A DNA stretch of 64,000 nt from RHLJ01 sp963974345 (lineage in GTDB: Bacteria > Bacteroidota > Rhodothermia > Balneolales > Balneolaceae), in the NCBI GenBank assembly GCA_963974345.1, contig CAXBBW010000003.1, positions 299,222 to 363,221 on the forward strand, written 5' to 3'. Shown here piece by piece: positions 44,680-53,996 of the stretch. Under the pieces are notes generated by a model, which was given only the letters and a program-made list of their open reading frames with translations, was not told where the DNA came from and made no database searches. A program made the translations under genes and the position numbers. The first letter of the stretch is position 1. The number at the start of each line of letters is the position of its first letter.

Positions 44680-46248
44680 ATGAAACATCGTCCTTATTTA
44701 TTTCAGATAGATAGCAAAATCCGTAAGTCCGATCTAGCTAATTACTCAAAAGCAGTATTTGTTTTGCATGATCAATTAAATTTAGAAGCGTGGCCAGATT
44801 GGGTTAAAGAAGAAAAGCCACTTTTAATCTTTATTGAATCAAAAGAAAAAGGGGAATCACTACCGTATCATAAGAAGAAGCTTATCTATTTATTAAGCTC
44901 AATGCGTCATTTTGCTTTGGAATGTAATGAGGCGGGTTATCCGGTATTCTATCATTCTATAAATAAACATTACGATAGTGGATTGGATAGAATATTAAAT
45001 TCTTATCAGGCACTTCATATCACCTTTATGACTCCTTCTGAATGGGATTCAAGAGAAAGGTTGAGAGTAGTTAAGGAGAAATATTCAAAAAGAGTAGATG
45101 AAATTCCAAGTAATTTTTTTTTGGCAGATGTAGTTCAATACAAAGAAAAAATTAAACCAGGTTATAGATTGGAATTCTTTTACCGGGAAATGCGTCGCCA
45201 AACAGGCTATCTAATGGATGGAGATAATCCTGAAGGAGGCGAGTGGAATTATGATGATCAGAACAGGGAAAAATTACCGAAGAAGGTCATAATTCCAGAG
45301 AAAGAATTATTTAAACTTGATGAAATTACCTCTGAAGTAATAGAATTTATAAGGAATAATTTTAAGGAACATTTTGGGGAGATCGAAAACTTCAATTATG
45401 CTGTTACGAGAAAGCAGGCATTATTTAAGATGAATCAATTTATTGATCAATGTCTTGACCAGTTTGGGCCTTATGAGGATGCGATGGCAATAGACGAGCC
45501 TATTTTATTTCATTCTCAACTTTCTATGTATTTAAATAATGGTTTATTACTTCCTGAAGAAATATGTAATAAAGCTCAAGATGCTTATCAAAATGGAAAT
45601 GCGAGACTTAACTCAGTAGAAGGACTAATTAGACAAATTATAGGTTGGCGGGAATTTGTAAGAATCTATTATGAAGCGATGATGCCTAAAGTAAGAGAAG
45701 TGAACCACTTTGACTTCACAAAATCATTACCGGAAATGTATTGGACAGGAGACACTAAAATGCATTGTATGAGTGAATGCTTAAAGCCAGTAATAAAAGA
45801 CGGGTATTCACATCATATCCCAAGATTAATGGTTTTAAGTAATTTTAGTAATCTAACAGAAACAGATCCAAGAGCATTAAATAAATGGTTCTGGTTTGCT
45901 TATATAGATGCGTACGAATGGGTGGTTTTACCTAATGTACTTGGAATGTCGACGTATGCAGACGGTGGAGTTTTGGCTTCTAAACCTTATATAGCAGGCG
46001 GTAATTACATTAATAAGATGAGCGATTATTGTAAAAACTGCAGCTATTCGATAAAAGATAAAACGGGTGAAAATGCCTGCCCATTTAATTATCTATACTG
46101 GAACTTCGTAGATAAACAACGAGAGACTTTCTCAAAAAATGGACGTTCGAATTTTATGGTAAATATATTTGATAAAAAGTATGAGGAAGAAAAAACACAG
46201 ATCAGAAATGATAGCGAGAAGTTTATTGAAAATATAAACCGCAGTTAA
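44680..46248 (+). CDS. FeS-cluster cryptochrome/photolyase ((6-4) photolyase type)
   Basis: 522 residues of the FeS-BCP/CryPro branch, whose studied member is Agrobacterium PhrB, a light-driven (6-4) photoproduct repair enzyme with FAD and a [4Fe-4S] cluster. The four ligands are Cys363, Cys451, Cys454 and Cys467; the gaps of 88, 3 and 13 residues are the same as in PhrB. The antenna domain (1-200) opens with AVFVLHDQLN, and FAD-site elements include GLIRQIIGWREFVR and MYWTGDTKMHCM. It is followed by an outer-membrane protein gene and a second photolyase. Confidence 0.92.
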   Translation: MKHRPYLFQIDSKIRKSDLANYSKAVFVLHDQLNLEAWPDWVKEEKPLLIFIESKEKGESLPYHKKKLIYLLSSMRHFALECNEAGYPVFYHSINKHYDSGLDRILNSYQALHITFMTPSEWDSRERLRVVKEKYSKRVDEIPSNFFLADVVQYKEKIKPGYRLEFFYREMRRQTGYLMDGDNPEGGEWNYDDQNREKLPKKVIIPEKELFKLDEITSEVIEFIRNNFKEHFGEIENFNYAVTRKQALFKMNQFIDQCLDQFGPYEDAMAIDEPILFHSQLSMYLNNGLLLPEEICNKAQDAYQNGNARLNSVEGLIRQIIGWREFVRIYYEAMMPKVREVNHFDFTKSLPEMYWTGDTKMHCMSECLKPVIKDGYSHHIPRLMVLSNFSNLTETDPRALNKWFWFAYIDAYEWVVLPNVLGMSTYADGGVLASKPYIAGGNYINKMSDYCKNCSYSIKDKTGENACPFNYLYWNFVDKQRETFSKNGRSNFMVNIFDKKYEEEKTQIRNDSEKFIENINRS

Positions 46249-46344
46249 ATTCGAATATCTGATTCTTACTAGCATTTTTATGCAGTATGATCAGAAGAAT
46301 GTGTCACATACATTCCTCTATCAACTTAAATAAATGGAGGGGTT

Positions 46345-47037
46345 ATGAAACGAGTTATTTACCTATTAGTTTTTTCAACTATGTTACCTGCAATTGTAAA
46401 AGCACAAGCTTTCAATTTTGATATCGGATTCGCACTAGGAACTCCAAACGGAAGTTTTCAGCAATCACTAGATCGTAATTCCTATGGACTAGATATCGGA
46501 GCCACATACCAAATTGGGAATTCACCTTTTCATATTGGTGGGGGATTAGTTTATCAAAACTTTGGCTGGAGCGAGCGTTCGGAATATTTCAGTCCAGATA
46601 TTCCAGAAGTAGAACTAAGAGTGCGTACAACAAACAATATGGTTACTCCTCATCTATTGGTGAGAATAGAGCCAAATTTAGGTGTAATTAGTCCTTTCGT
46701 AGAAGGTATGTACGGGTTTAATTATTTGTATACAGAGAGTTCAGTTTTAGACGATTGGGATGAAGAAGAAATCGCAAGCTCAGTTAATTACGATTCCTAT
46801 ACCTCAAGCGTTGGAATAGGAGGAGGAGTAAAATTTAAACTTTACGAAGGATATGATGAAGACGGTGATTTTATAGGCGTATCATTGATCCTAAAAACAA
46901 AGTATATGCTTGGTGGTGAAGCAAATTATTTAAAAGAAGGAGGGTTGGTAAGAACAAGGAGAGGGATTGATTATGATGTTTCAAGATCACGAACGGATCT
47001 AACTACGTTTAATGTAGGGTTTGTCTTAAATTTTTGA
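46345..47037 (+). CDS. Outer-membrane beta-barrel protein (OmpA/W-like size)
   Basis: 230 residues. Signal peptide MKRVIYLLVFSTMLPAIVKA, then QAFNFDIGFALGTPNG. Short repeated amphipathic strands (FHIGGGLVYQNFGW; VTPHLLVRIEPNLGV; SSVGIGGGVKFKLY) and a terminal Phe (TFNVGFVLNF) indicate an eight-strand barrel. RBS GGAGGGG is strong. It separates two photolyase genes read in the same direction, at 96 and 49 bases. No link to repair can be inferred from its sequence. Confidence 0.75.
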   Translation: MKRVIYLLVFSTMLPAIVKAQAFNFDIGFALGTPNGSFQQSLDRNSYGLDIGATYQIGNSPFHIGGGLVYQNFGWSERSEYFSPDIPEVELRVRTTNNMVTPHLLVRIEPNLGVISPFVEGMYGFNYLYTESSVLDDWDEEEIASSVNYDSYTSSVGIGGGVKFKLYEGYDEDGDFIGVSLILKTKYMLGGEANYLKEGGLVRTRRGIDYDVSRSRTDLTTFNVGFVLNF

Positions 47038-47086
47038 TTTAATTAGATGGAATGAGGATTCTTCATTATCGGTTTGTGTATTCACT

Positions 47087-48577
47087 ATGCAAACCGATAC
47101 GAAGAATATTAACAGCTACAGAAAATTTTCTAGAAATAATAAAGAACCTAATCCTGAAGGGGAATACGTTCTTTACTGGATGCAAACAAATAGGCGTTTT
47201 CAATACAACTACGCCCTTGAATATGCAGTGGCGTGGGCAAATAAGCTCGGAAAGCCACTTCTAATTTATGAAGGTCTGAATGTAGACTATCCTTGGGCAT
47301 GCGATCGATTCCATACTTTTTTAATGCAAGGTATGAAAGAAAATTTGGATCATGCCCAATCAAAAAAGCTCAATTTTTTTAGTTATTTGGAACAAGAATC
47401 TGGTGAAGGTAAAGGACTTTTGTACCATTTAGCTGAAAAAGCATGTGTAGTTATTTCAGATGAATTTCCCGTATTTATTATTAGAAAACACAATGAGGTA
47501 GTAGCCTCAAAGCTTGATATCCCTTACATCACAATTGATTCGAATGGTTTAATCCCTTTAGGTATAACTGATAAAGATCCTTACTCCGCGTATCTTTTTA
47601 GAAAGGTTATGCAGAAGCATTTTGTAGAGGCTTACACGAATCCTCCAAAGCAGAACCCGATTGAAGATTTGGTTAATAAAGAAACTATTTTGATGTCAGA
47701 AGTTTTCCTAGAAAAATACCCAAGAGCAGACAACCTTTTAACAGATATTCCGGATACGATTTCAAAACTAGAAATCAATCATTCAGTAGGAGCGATTGAA
47801 ATAGAAGGAACTCGAACAGCCGCTTTAAAACAACTCGATCATTTTATTGATCAAAGTTTAATGGAATATGGCGAAAAGAGAAATCACCCAGACGAAAAGA
47901 AAACAAGTGGGTTAAGTGGTTGGCTACATTTCGGGAAAATAAGTGAGTATGAAATTGTAAAAGCTACGCTAGAGCAGCAATCAGAAAAATGGGACTTATC
48001 TGCAATTACACCGAATGGAGGAAGTAGGGCAGGGTTCTTTAATGGAGATTCAAATATTGATGCATTTTTGGATGAAGTGATAACATGGCGTGAAGTTGGT
48101 TTTCATTATGCACATCATCGAGAGGATTACGATCAATTCGAAAGTTTACCTGATTGGGTTATAGAAAGTATGAATGAACATGAAAATGATCAAAGAGAAT
48201 GGGTTTATTCGTTAGAGGAGTTCGAGCAATCAAAAACTCACGATGAGTTATGGAATGCAGCTCAAACTCAACTTAGGAAAGATGGGATAATACATAACTA
48301 TCTAAGAATGCTTTGGGGAAAGAAAGTAATTGAATGGACACCAGATTATCGAACAGCTCTAGATTACCTTGTAGAGTTAAATAATAAATATGCTATCGAT
48401 GGACGAGATCCAAATAGCTATTCAGGAATTTTTTGGTGCATGGGTCGTTTTGATCGCGCATGGCAAGAACGAGAAGTTTTTGGTAAGCTTCGTTATATGA
48501 CCAGTGATAGCACTCGGAAAAAAGTGAAACTTAAGCAGTATCTAGATAAATACGGAAGCCAGAAGAGTTTACTCTAG
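47087..48577 (+). CDS. Deoxyribodipyrimidine photolyase, class II (CPD)
   Basis: 496 residues. It repairs cyclobutane pyrimidine dimers with light and FAD. Class II signatures are present: VLYWMQTNRRFQYNYALEYA at the N-terminus, LSGWLHFGKIS and FLDEVITWREVGFHYAHH in the FAD domain, WNAAQTQLRKDGIIHNYLRM and WGKKVIEW, and YSGIFWCMGRFDRAWQEREV near the C-terminus. The last two are diagnostic of class II enzymes. Combined with the (6-4)-type gene upstream, the organism can reverse both main UV lesions. Confidence 0.95.
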   Translation: MQTDTKNINSYRKFSRNNKEPNPEGEYVLYWMQTNRRFQYNYALEYAVAWANKLGKPLLIYEGLNVDYPWACDRFHTFLMQGMKENLDHAQSKKLNFFSYLEQESGEGKGLLYHLAEKACVVISDEFPVFIIRKHNEVVASKLDIPYITIDSNGLIPLGITDKDPYSAYLFRKVMQKHFVEAYTNPPKQNPIEDLVNKETILMSEVFLEKYPRADNLLTDIPDTISKLEINHSVGAIEIEGTRTAALKQLDHFIDQSLMEYGEKRNHPDEKKTSGLSGWLHFGKISEYEIVKATLEQQSEKWDLSAITPNGGSRAGFFNGDSNIDAFLDEVITWREVGFHYAHHREDYDQFESLPDWVIESMNEHENDQREWVYSLEEFEQSKTHDELWNAAQTQLRKDGIIHNYLRMLWGKKVIEWTPDYRTALDYLVELNNKYAIDGRDPNSYSGIFWCMGRFDRAWQEREVFGKLRYMTSDSTRKKVKLKQYLDKYGSQKSLL

Positions 48578-48642
48578 TTTGAAAGTTGAGATTTTTGCAA
48601 GCTAACCTTATATATTGCACATATTTTAATTAATCCAACTCC

Positions 48643-50013
48643 ATGGATCTCTTTCAAGATAAAAAGCAGCAAGGGTTTAGTGTAAGCGAGCCAAATAAGT
48701 ACGACTACCACCAGCCATTAGCTACAAGAATGAGGCCTAACTCCCTAGATGAGTTTGCTGGCCAAGAACATTTAGTTGGTGAAGGTAAAATGTTACAACG
48801 AATGATAGAAAGTGGCGTGATTGGTTCACTCATTTTCTATGGACCTCCTAGTTCTGGAAAAACTACTCTAGCTCATGTAATATCTAAAGAAATAAAAGCA
48901 GCTTTTGAAATTATAAATGCAGTTCTAGATGGAATAAAAGAGTTGCGAGTTGTAGTAGAAAAAGCAGAGAAACTTAGAAAACTAAACGGTCGTAAAACCA
49001 TTCTTTTTGTAGATGAAATTCATCGGTGGAATAAAGCCCAACAAGATGCGCTCCTTCCTCATTTAGAAAGTGGAATAATCACATTGGTTGGGGCAACTAC
49101 AGAGAACCCATTTTACTCGTTGGTTAATCCATTACTTTCTAGGTGTCAATTATTTGAGTTAAATCCATTACGAGTAGATCATGTTCGTAAAATGATTTTT
49201 AGAGCGCTTAGCGATGAAAAACGAGGACTTGGAGATAAGAAAATAGAAGTAACTCCTAAGGCAATAGATCATTTAGCGGATTATGCAGGAGGTGATGTTC
49301 GAAATGCATTAAATGCTCTTGAAGTTGCAGTGTTATCATCAAAGCCTGATGAAAATGGTTTAATTCTAATTGATTTAAAAATTGCTAAAGAGAGCATACA
49401 ACGACGTACTGTTAGATACGATAGAACTGGGGATGAGCACTATCACTATATTTCAGCATTTATCAAATCTGTACGAGGTTCTAATCCAGATGGCGCTTTG
49501 TATTGGATGAATGCAATGTTGGAAGGCGGGGATGATCCTAATTTTATTTTTAGACGTATGTTTATTCTGGCAAGTGAAGATGTTGGACTTGCTGAACCAA
49601 ATGCAATTACGATAGTTAACTCTTGCCACGAAGCATTTATGAAGTGTGGTATGCCTGAAGGAATGTTTTTTTTATCTCAGGCAGCATTGTACTTGGCAAT
49701 GTGTCCAAAAAGTAATAGTACGCTGGGTATTTTTAAAGCAAGCAGTGAAATTAAAGAAAAAGGTGTTGGTAATGTTCCATCTTATTTAAAAGATAAAACG
49801 GCAAATAAACTTTCTGCTAGGTATCAGGATATTGAAAATGCTTCTAAGGATTATAAGTATCCTCATTCATATCCTGGGAATTGGATAGAACAACAATATC
49901 TTCCAGATTTGTTGAAGGGCAAATCATTTTATGAAGCTGGGAAAGAAGGTCGAGAAGGATTATTGAAAAAGAGATTAGATTCGATCAAAGGAGTAGATCA
50001 ATCAGAGAAATAA
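48643..50013 (+). CDS. rarA: Replication-associated recombination protein A (RarA/MgsA)
   Basis: An AAA+ clamp-loader-like ATPase of 456 residues that acts at stalled forks with SSB. Walker A is GPPSSGKTTLA, Walker B ILFVDEIHR, sensor GATTENP, arginine-finger region LLSRCQLFEL. The C-terminal tetramerisation region includes ALYWMNAMLEGGDDPNFIFR, SEDVGLAEPNA and YKYPHSYPGNWIEQQYLPD, all typical of RarA. It follows two photolyase genes and is followed by a hairpin terminator and a possible structured RNA. Confidence 0.95.
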   Translation: MDLFQDKKQQGFSVSEPNKYDYHQPLATRMRPNSLDEFAGQEHLVGEGKMLQRMIESGVIGSLIFYGPPSSGKTTLAHVISKEIKAAFEIINAVLDGIKELRVVVEKAEKLRKLNGRKTILFVDEIHRWNKAQQDALLPHLESGIITLVGATTENPFYSLVNPLLSRCQLFELNPLRVDHVRKMIFRALSDEKRGLGDKKIEVTPKAIDHLADYAGGDVRNALNALEVAVLSSKPDENGLILIDLKIAKESIQRRTVRYDRTGDEHYHYISAFIKSVRGSNPDGALYWMNAMLEGGDDPNFIFRRMFILASEDVGLAEPNAITIVNSCHEAFMKCGMPEGMFFLSQAALYLAMCPKSNSTLGIFKASSEIKEKGVGNVPSYLKDKTANKLSARYQDIENASKDYKYPHSYPGNWIEQQYLPDLLKGKSFYEAGKEGREGLLKKRLDSIKGVDQSEK

Positions 50014-50016
50014 AAA

Positions 50017-50107
50017 ACAGGCGAAGAGGATCAGCACTTCGCCTGTTGTTGTTGGAGTCACTAATACTACCGGAAGGTGAATCGCAGCCTAACCAACCTG
50101 ATCCCCC
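50017..50107 (+). ncRNA. Candidate structured RNA, SRP-like, overlapping the rarA terminator
   Basis: Two elements are visible. First, ACAGGCGAAG/CTTCGCCTGT (50017-50046) is a 10-bp hairpin just after rarA, probably its terminator. Second, the 12-base strand CCAACCTGATCC (50093-50104) pairs with GTTGG (50051-50055) and with GGATCAG (50028-50034), which is the loop of the first hairpin. The enclosed arm holds CCGGAAGG with a GGAA tetraloop and then GCAGCC; E. coli 4.5S RNA has CCGGAAGG followed soon by GCAGCC. The other arm lacks the usual CAGG of the SRP domain. So SRP RNA is possible but not established. Confidence 0.4.
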
Positions 50108-50353
50108 CGGCTATGTATTAGGCGGAATAAAACATGAAACAAATAGTTTAATATATTTGTTAATCACACATAAAATGATACGGACAAATTTAATTAAAGC
50201 AAAACATAATTAGGTATTTTTGTCATTTTAAATTAATAAAATTGAATGACTAAGAGAAAAGCGCTTACAAAGTTAAGTTTTTGTATATTATTCCTTAAAA
50301 GGAATGATTTTAAGAGATTAAAGGTGATTTTAGAAATTAATTAAGAGATTTAT
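50108..50353. other. AT-rich intergenic region upstream of the flavin reductase gene
   Basis: About 245 bases with no credible open frame. The only symmetric element seen is ATTCCTT-AA-AAGGAAT (50290-50305), 48 bases before the ATG at 50354, a possible operator or part of the promoter. No riboswitch consensus was recognised. Confidence 0.4.
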
Positions 50354-50896
50354 ATGGATTTAAAAATAATAAGCGGAACTGATATCGCAAACTCCAAAGC
50401 TTTGGAGATTTCAAATTATATCAAAGATTTATATCAGAAATTAGGGGTAAAAGCGGAAGTAATAGATATGGCAGATTTTCCGCTTGGTGATGTAGTAGGT
50501 GGGAAGTATATGGAGAAAATTCCATCAATAGAAAAATTTAGAGCTCCCGTAATAAATGCAGATGCTTTGCTATTTGTAATACCAGAATACAATGGAAGCT
50601 TTCCAGGTATTTTAAAAATGCTTATTGATTATCTTCCATATCCTAGCGCATTAATTGATAAACCAATTGCATATGTTGGTATTGCAGGTGGTGCATTTGG
50701 AGGATTGAGACCTGTAGAGCAATTTCAAATGGTAGCGAATTATTTAAATGCTCATCAGTTTCCTGAGCGTGTTTTTATCAGCCGTGTACAGTCTATGTTT
50801 GATCCTGAAGTTGGTATTAAGGATGAATTTCAACAAAACCTTTTGTTATCTCAAACGAAAGGATTCATCAAATTCGTAAAAGCTTTAAAAGAATAA
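50354..50896 (+). CDS. NADPH-dependent FMN reductase family protein
   Basis: 180 residues of flavodoxin fold: ISGTDIANSKALEISNYIKD is the phosphate-binding start, ALLFVIPEYNGSFPGILKMLIDYL is the family signature, and IAYVGIAGGAFGGLRPVEQFQM follows. Such enzymes reduce FMN, azo dyes or quinones in the cytoplasm. It ends 3 bases from the convergent response regulator gene. A single gene with its own upstream region. Confidence 0.9.
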   Translation: MDLKIISGTDIANSKALEISNYIKDLYQKLGVKAEVIDMADFPLGDVVGGKYMEKIPSIEKFRAPVINADALLFVIPEYNGSFPGILKMLIDYLPYPSALIDKPIAYVGIAGGAFGGLRPVEQFQMVANYLNAHQFPERVFISRVQSMFDPEVGIKDEFQQNLLLSQTKGFIKFVKALKE

Positions 50897-50899
50897 AGC

Positions 50900-51604
50900 T
50901 TAATTTGTTTTCAAAAGATAACCAACACCGTGAAGCGTAATCAAATATCTTGGGTCGTCAGGATGCATTTCGATTTTGGCTCTTAATTTAGAAATATGAA
51001 CATCAACAGTGCGAGTATTGGTGCTATATTCATAGCGCCAAACTTTTTCTAAAAGTTCATCTCTGGAGACAGGTTCTCCTCCTGCTCTTAAGAGGTATCT
51101 AATAAGCTCCACCTCTCGGGCAGTAAGTTCATTAACTTTTCCATCAGGAAAAACTACTTCGGATTCAAGAAGGTCAATTTTAATCTCGCCGAGTTTTAAA
51201 ATCTCAACTTCACTTGAAGAAGAATATGTTCCAGCCCGGCGTAGTCTAGCTTGAATACGAGCAAGTAATTCTTTAACTCCAAAAGGCTTAGTGAGATAGT
51301 CATCCGCTCCTATATTTAACCCTTTTACTTTATCAATTTCTTGGTCTTTTGCTGTAAGCATAATAATTGGAAAAGTATACTTTAGTGCGCGAACCTCTTT
51401 ACAGATATCATAGCCACTCTTACCAGGTAGCATAATGTCAAGAATCATTAGGCTAGGAGAATGTTCCTTTACAAGATCTACGGCGTGCTCACCATCTTCA
51501 CTTACAATAACTTGATAACCTTCACTTTCTAAAGTGTCACGAAGGGTGAAAATAAGACTTGGCTCATCTTCTACAACAAGAATCTTAATTACTTTATTAG
51601 GCAT
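50900..51604 (-). CDS. Response regulator, OmpR/PhoB family
   Basis: 234 residues. The receiver domain has acidic Glu-Asp at 12-13, phosphoacceptor Asp56 (MILDIMLPGKSGYD) and Lys in YLTKPFGVKE. The winged-helix output (about 140-232) has LTAREVELIRYLL and RTVDVHISKLRAKIEMHPDD with RYLITLHGVGYLL. It overlaps the kinase gene by 8 bases (kinase end and regulator start), as in paired systems. Target genes are unknown. Confidence 0.95.
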   Translation of the reverse strand: MPNKVIKILVVEDEPSLIFTLRDTLESEGYQVIVSEDGEHAVDLVKEHSPSLMILDIMLPGKSGYDICKEVRALKYTFPIIMLTAKDQEIDKVKGLNIGADDYLTKPFGVKELLARIQARLRRAGTYSSSSEVEILKLGEIKIDLLESEVVFPDGKVNELTAREVELIRYLLRAGGEPVSRDELLEKVWRYEYSTNTRTVDVHISKLRAKIEMHPDDPRYLITLHGVGYLLKTN

Positions 51605-53297
51605 ACTCCGAAGTATTGGTCAATTTTTTTATTGGTTTCTTACTACCATTGATTGGCACTAAGCTTTCTTCACGCACCAAAATAGGGAATCTTAAAGTAA
51701 AAGTAGTGCCTTTTCCTACTTCGCTTATAACTTCGATACTTCCACCATTTAATTCGACTAAATTTTTGACAATACTAAGTCCGAGTCCATGTCCTTTAGT
51801 TTTAGCATTTAGAGAATCTTCTACTCGATAAAACTTCTTAAATATATCTTTAAGGTGTTTTCTAGGAATTCCAATTCCAGTATCAGAGACATGTAGAATC
51901 ATATTTTTTAGTTCAGATTCGACGGTAAATTTTATTGCTTTATTAGTACTAGAGTACTTAATAGCATTTTCAGAAAGGTTACTCATAACAGTTTCCAGAT
52001 GATCATTATCAATCATAATTAGCGCTTTATCAGGGCTATTCTGTAGGGTTAATTTAAAACCTTTGTCCTCAATGTAAGTCCGATTTTCTTGAACAAAATC
52101 GTGAGTGAGTTTATTTAGATTAGAAGGAACAGCTTTGATGAGTGTTTGACCAGAATCATTCTTTGCCACATCTAATAACTTTTCAATCATACTTCGAAGT
52201 CGTATTGACTCATCATATATATGTTCTCCATATTTCTTTAATCGTTCAGGCTCAATAACTCTTCCATCAGAAATATTTTCTCCAGCAGCTTGCATAACTG
52301 CTAGAGGTGTTTTTAGTTCATGGGTTACATTGGCTAAAAAACCTGCTTGGCGCTGCGATAAATTTCGTTCTTTCTGAGCGGTATAAAACATAAAGATTAA
52401 AGCACTAACTAGGAAAAGAACAGCAAACCCAAGTACAATTAAATTTTTAAGGAGGGTAGAATTGTAGATAACACCAACGGGGTTATCCAAAAAGGCAATT
52501 TTGATATTCCAATTCTCAAACATATTTCCATACAGGAATCCTCTTCGCGCATTTATAATTTTACGGTCGTAATCGATGGAGGGGTTATTAGTAGCTAGTA
52601 CATTATTATTTGCCCAATCATGGAGCCAAAGAACAGTTCCAGGGTTTGTATTTGGATCAAAATATTCAGTAAGCATTGGGGCAATTACATCATTAATGAT
52701 ATAATCTTTATTTAAAGAAACTGTCAGATATCCAATAATTCTATTCTCTCTCAGGTTGATGAATCCAATATTCATAGTTCTATGAGCGTCAAACTCAATA
52801 TTAGTATTCCATCTGTAATCAAAGCTATTTAACTCAATTCGTGCTTTAGTTCGTGCAAGACCAACACCATCACAAATAGTACTAGGGTAAGTCTTAGTAA
52901 AATCCATTTTTTGCTTGCTATAATTGTAGGCATAAACTTTCGATGTTTCTAAGCAAGGATCTGTTCCATCTGGTGTATAATATACTCCATCAAATAGGGG
53001 GCTCTCAGCAGCTTTTACAATTTTTTCATGAACTTGAGGAGGAAACTCACCATAACTGCTAATTGAGTTCTCAGTTGGTTCAAGTTCAAGTTGATTTAGA
53101 CCATTAAAGGGCTCATAGATTTGATGTCGAACATTTCTAACTATTTCGTCTAAAAGAGCAAGTTGGCGTTCTTCTTCCCCATCAACCATACGGTCTCTAA
53201 TGTCATAAAGTGAGTAAACATTCATCCCGGTTAACGCGATAATAGCGATAAGACCTAAGCCGAGGAGTACCCATCTAAAAATTTTGCTACGCATCAT
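51597..53297 (-). CDS. Sensor histidine kinase with large periplasmic domain
   Basis: 566 residues, partner of the OmpR-type regulator. Membrane segments at about 8-27 and 283-306 frame a periplasmic domain of about 255 residues, probably a Cache-like sensor but not identified. The phosphoacceptor is His326 in FLANVTHELKTPL. The ATPase region has ENAIKYS (N box), DTGIGIP (G1), FKKFYRVED (F box) and GHGLGLSIV (G2). It precedes the regulator in the transcript and the two genes overlap. The signal is unknown. Confidence 0.95.
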   Translation of the reverse strand: MMRSKIFRWVLLGLGLIAIIALTGMNVYSLYDIRDRMVDGEEERQLALLDEIVRNVRHQIYEPFNGLNQLELEPTENSISSYGEFPPQVHEKIVKAAESPLFDGVYYTPDGTDPCLETSKVYAYNYSKQKMDFTKTYPSTICDGVGLARTKARIELNSFDYRWNTNIEFDAHRTMNIGFINLRENRIIGYLTVSLNKDYIINDVIAPMLTEYFDPNTNPGTVLWLHDWANNNVLATNNPSIDYDRKIINARRGFLYGNMFENWNIKIAFLDNPVGVIYNSTLLKNLIVLGFAVLFLVSALIFMFYTAQKERNLSQRQAGFLANVTHELKTPLAVMQAAGENISDGRVIEPERLKKYGEHIYDESIRLRSMIEKLLDVAKNDSGQTLIKAVPSNLNKLTHDFVQENRTYIEDKGFKLTLQNSPDKALIMIDNDHLETVMSNLSENAIKYSSTNKAIKFTVESELKNMILHVSDTGIGIPRKHLKDIFKKFYRVEDSLNAKTKGHGLGLSIVKNLVELNGGSIEVISEVGKGTTFTLRFPILVREESLVPINGSKKPIKKLTNTSEYA

Positions 53298-53417
53298 ATT
53301 CTGACTTTGTATATGATTTTAAAGAAAATACTATAACTGGGGAAGACATCAATCCATTAAATAGTAAAATTTAGTGAAATAGGATAGTGGGAAATATAAG
53401 TAAGAGCTATAAAGTAT

Positions 53418-53795
53418 CTATTTACTAAAGTTTCTCTCTAGTGATTCTTTGAGATCATTAAACTCAATAGGCTTAACTAAATAATCAACATACCCAGTTT
53501 CTTTAGCTCTTTGTACATGGTAAGAATCTGAATTTCCAGTAATATATATAACTGGAACATTAGAAAATTTTCGAATTTCATTCATTGCCTCAATTCCATC
53601 CATATCTCCTTCAAGTGAAATATCCATGAGGATTAAATCTGGATTAATTCTTTTAGCTACTTCAATTGCTGTTTTACCGTAAACCAATTCCCCTTCTGCA
53701 TCGAATCCTAATTTCTCTAAATAGCTTTCATATAAAAGGTTCAGTATCAGATCGTCTTCAACGATCATAACTGTTTTATTCTGAGATTTTTCCAT
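53418..53795 (-). CDS. CheY-like single-domain response regulator
   Basis: 125 residues consisting of a receiver domain only: acidic Glu13-Asp14-Asp15, phosphoacceptor Asp58 (LILMDISLEGDMDGIEA), Thr/Ser switch in VIYITGNSD and Lys in YLVKPIEF. There is no output domain. It lies 120 bases upstream of the kinase gene on the same strand and could compete for, or relay, phosphate from it. The 200-base gap to the right contains a weak stem TTGTTA-6-TAACAA (53947-53964) and otherwise nothing visible. Confidence 0.93.
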   Translation of the reverse strand: MEKSQNKTVMIVEDDLILNLLYESYLEKLGFDAEGELVYGKTAIEVAKRINPDLILMDISLEGDMDGIEAMNEIRKFSNVPVIYITGNSDSYHVQRAKETGYVDYLVKPIEFNDLKESLERNFSK

Positions 53796-53996
53796 TGCTA
53801 ATTGTTAGTCGTTCCATAAGTTTAGATGACCCAAGGGTAATAATAACATGATTAATCATTAAACAAAATTCTTAGCTTAAAAACTAAGAAAATATAGCCA
53901 TATCACGTTAAAAAATGGTGCAAAAAATTTATTTTTAAACAATAGGTTGTTACTTAAATAACAAAAAGAATTTAAGAAATAATTCATAGATTTTTC

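Noticed and set aside
50060..50130. TPP riboswitch suggested by AACCTGATC
   Set aside because: The other conserved parts (CTGAGA and GTAGGGA) are missing and the downstream gene is not thiamine-related.
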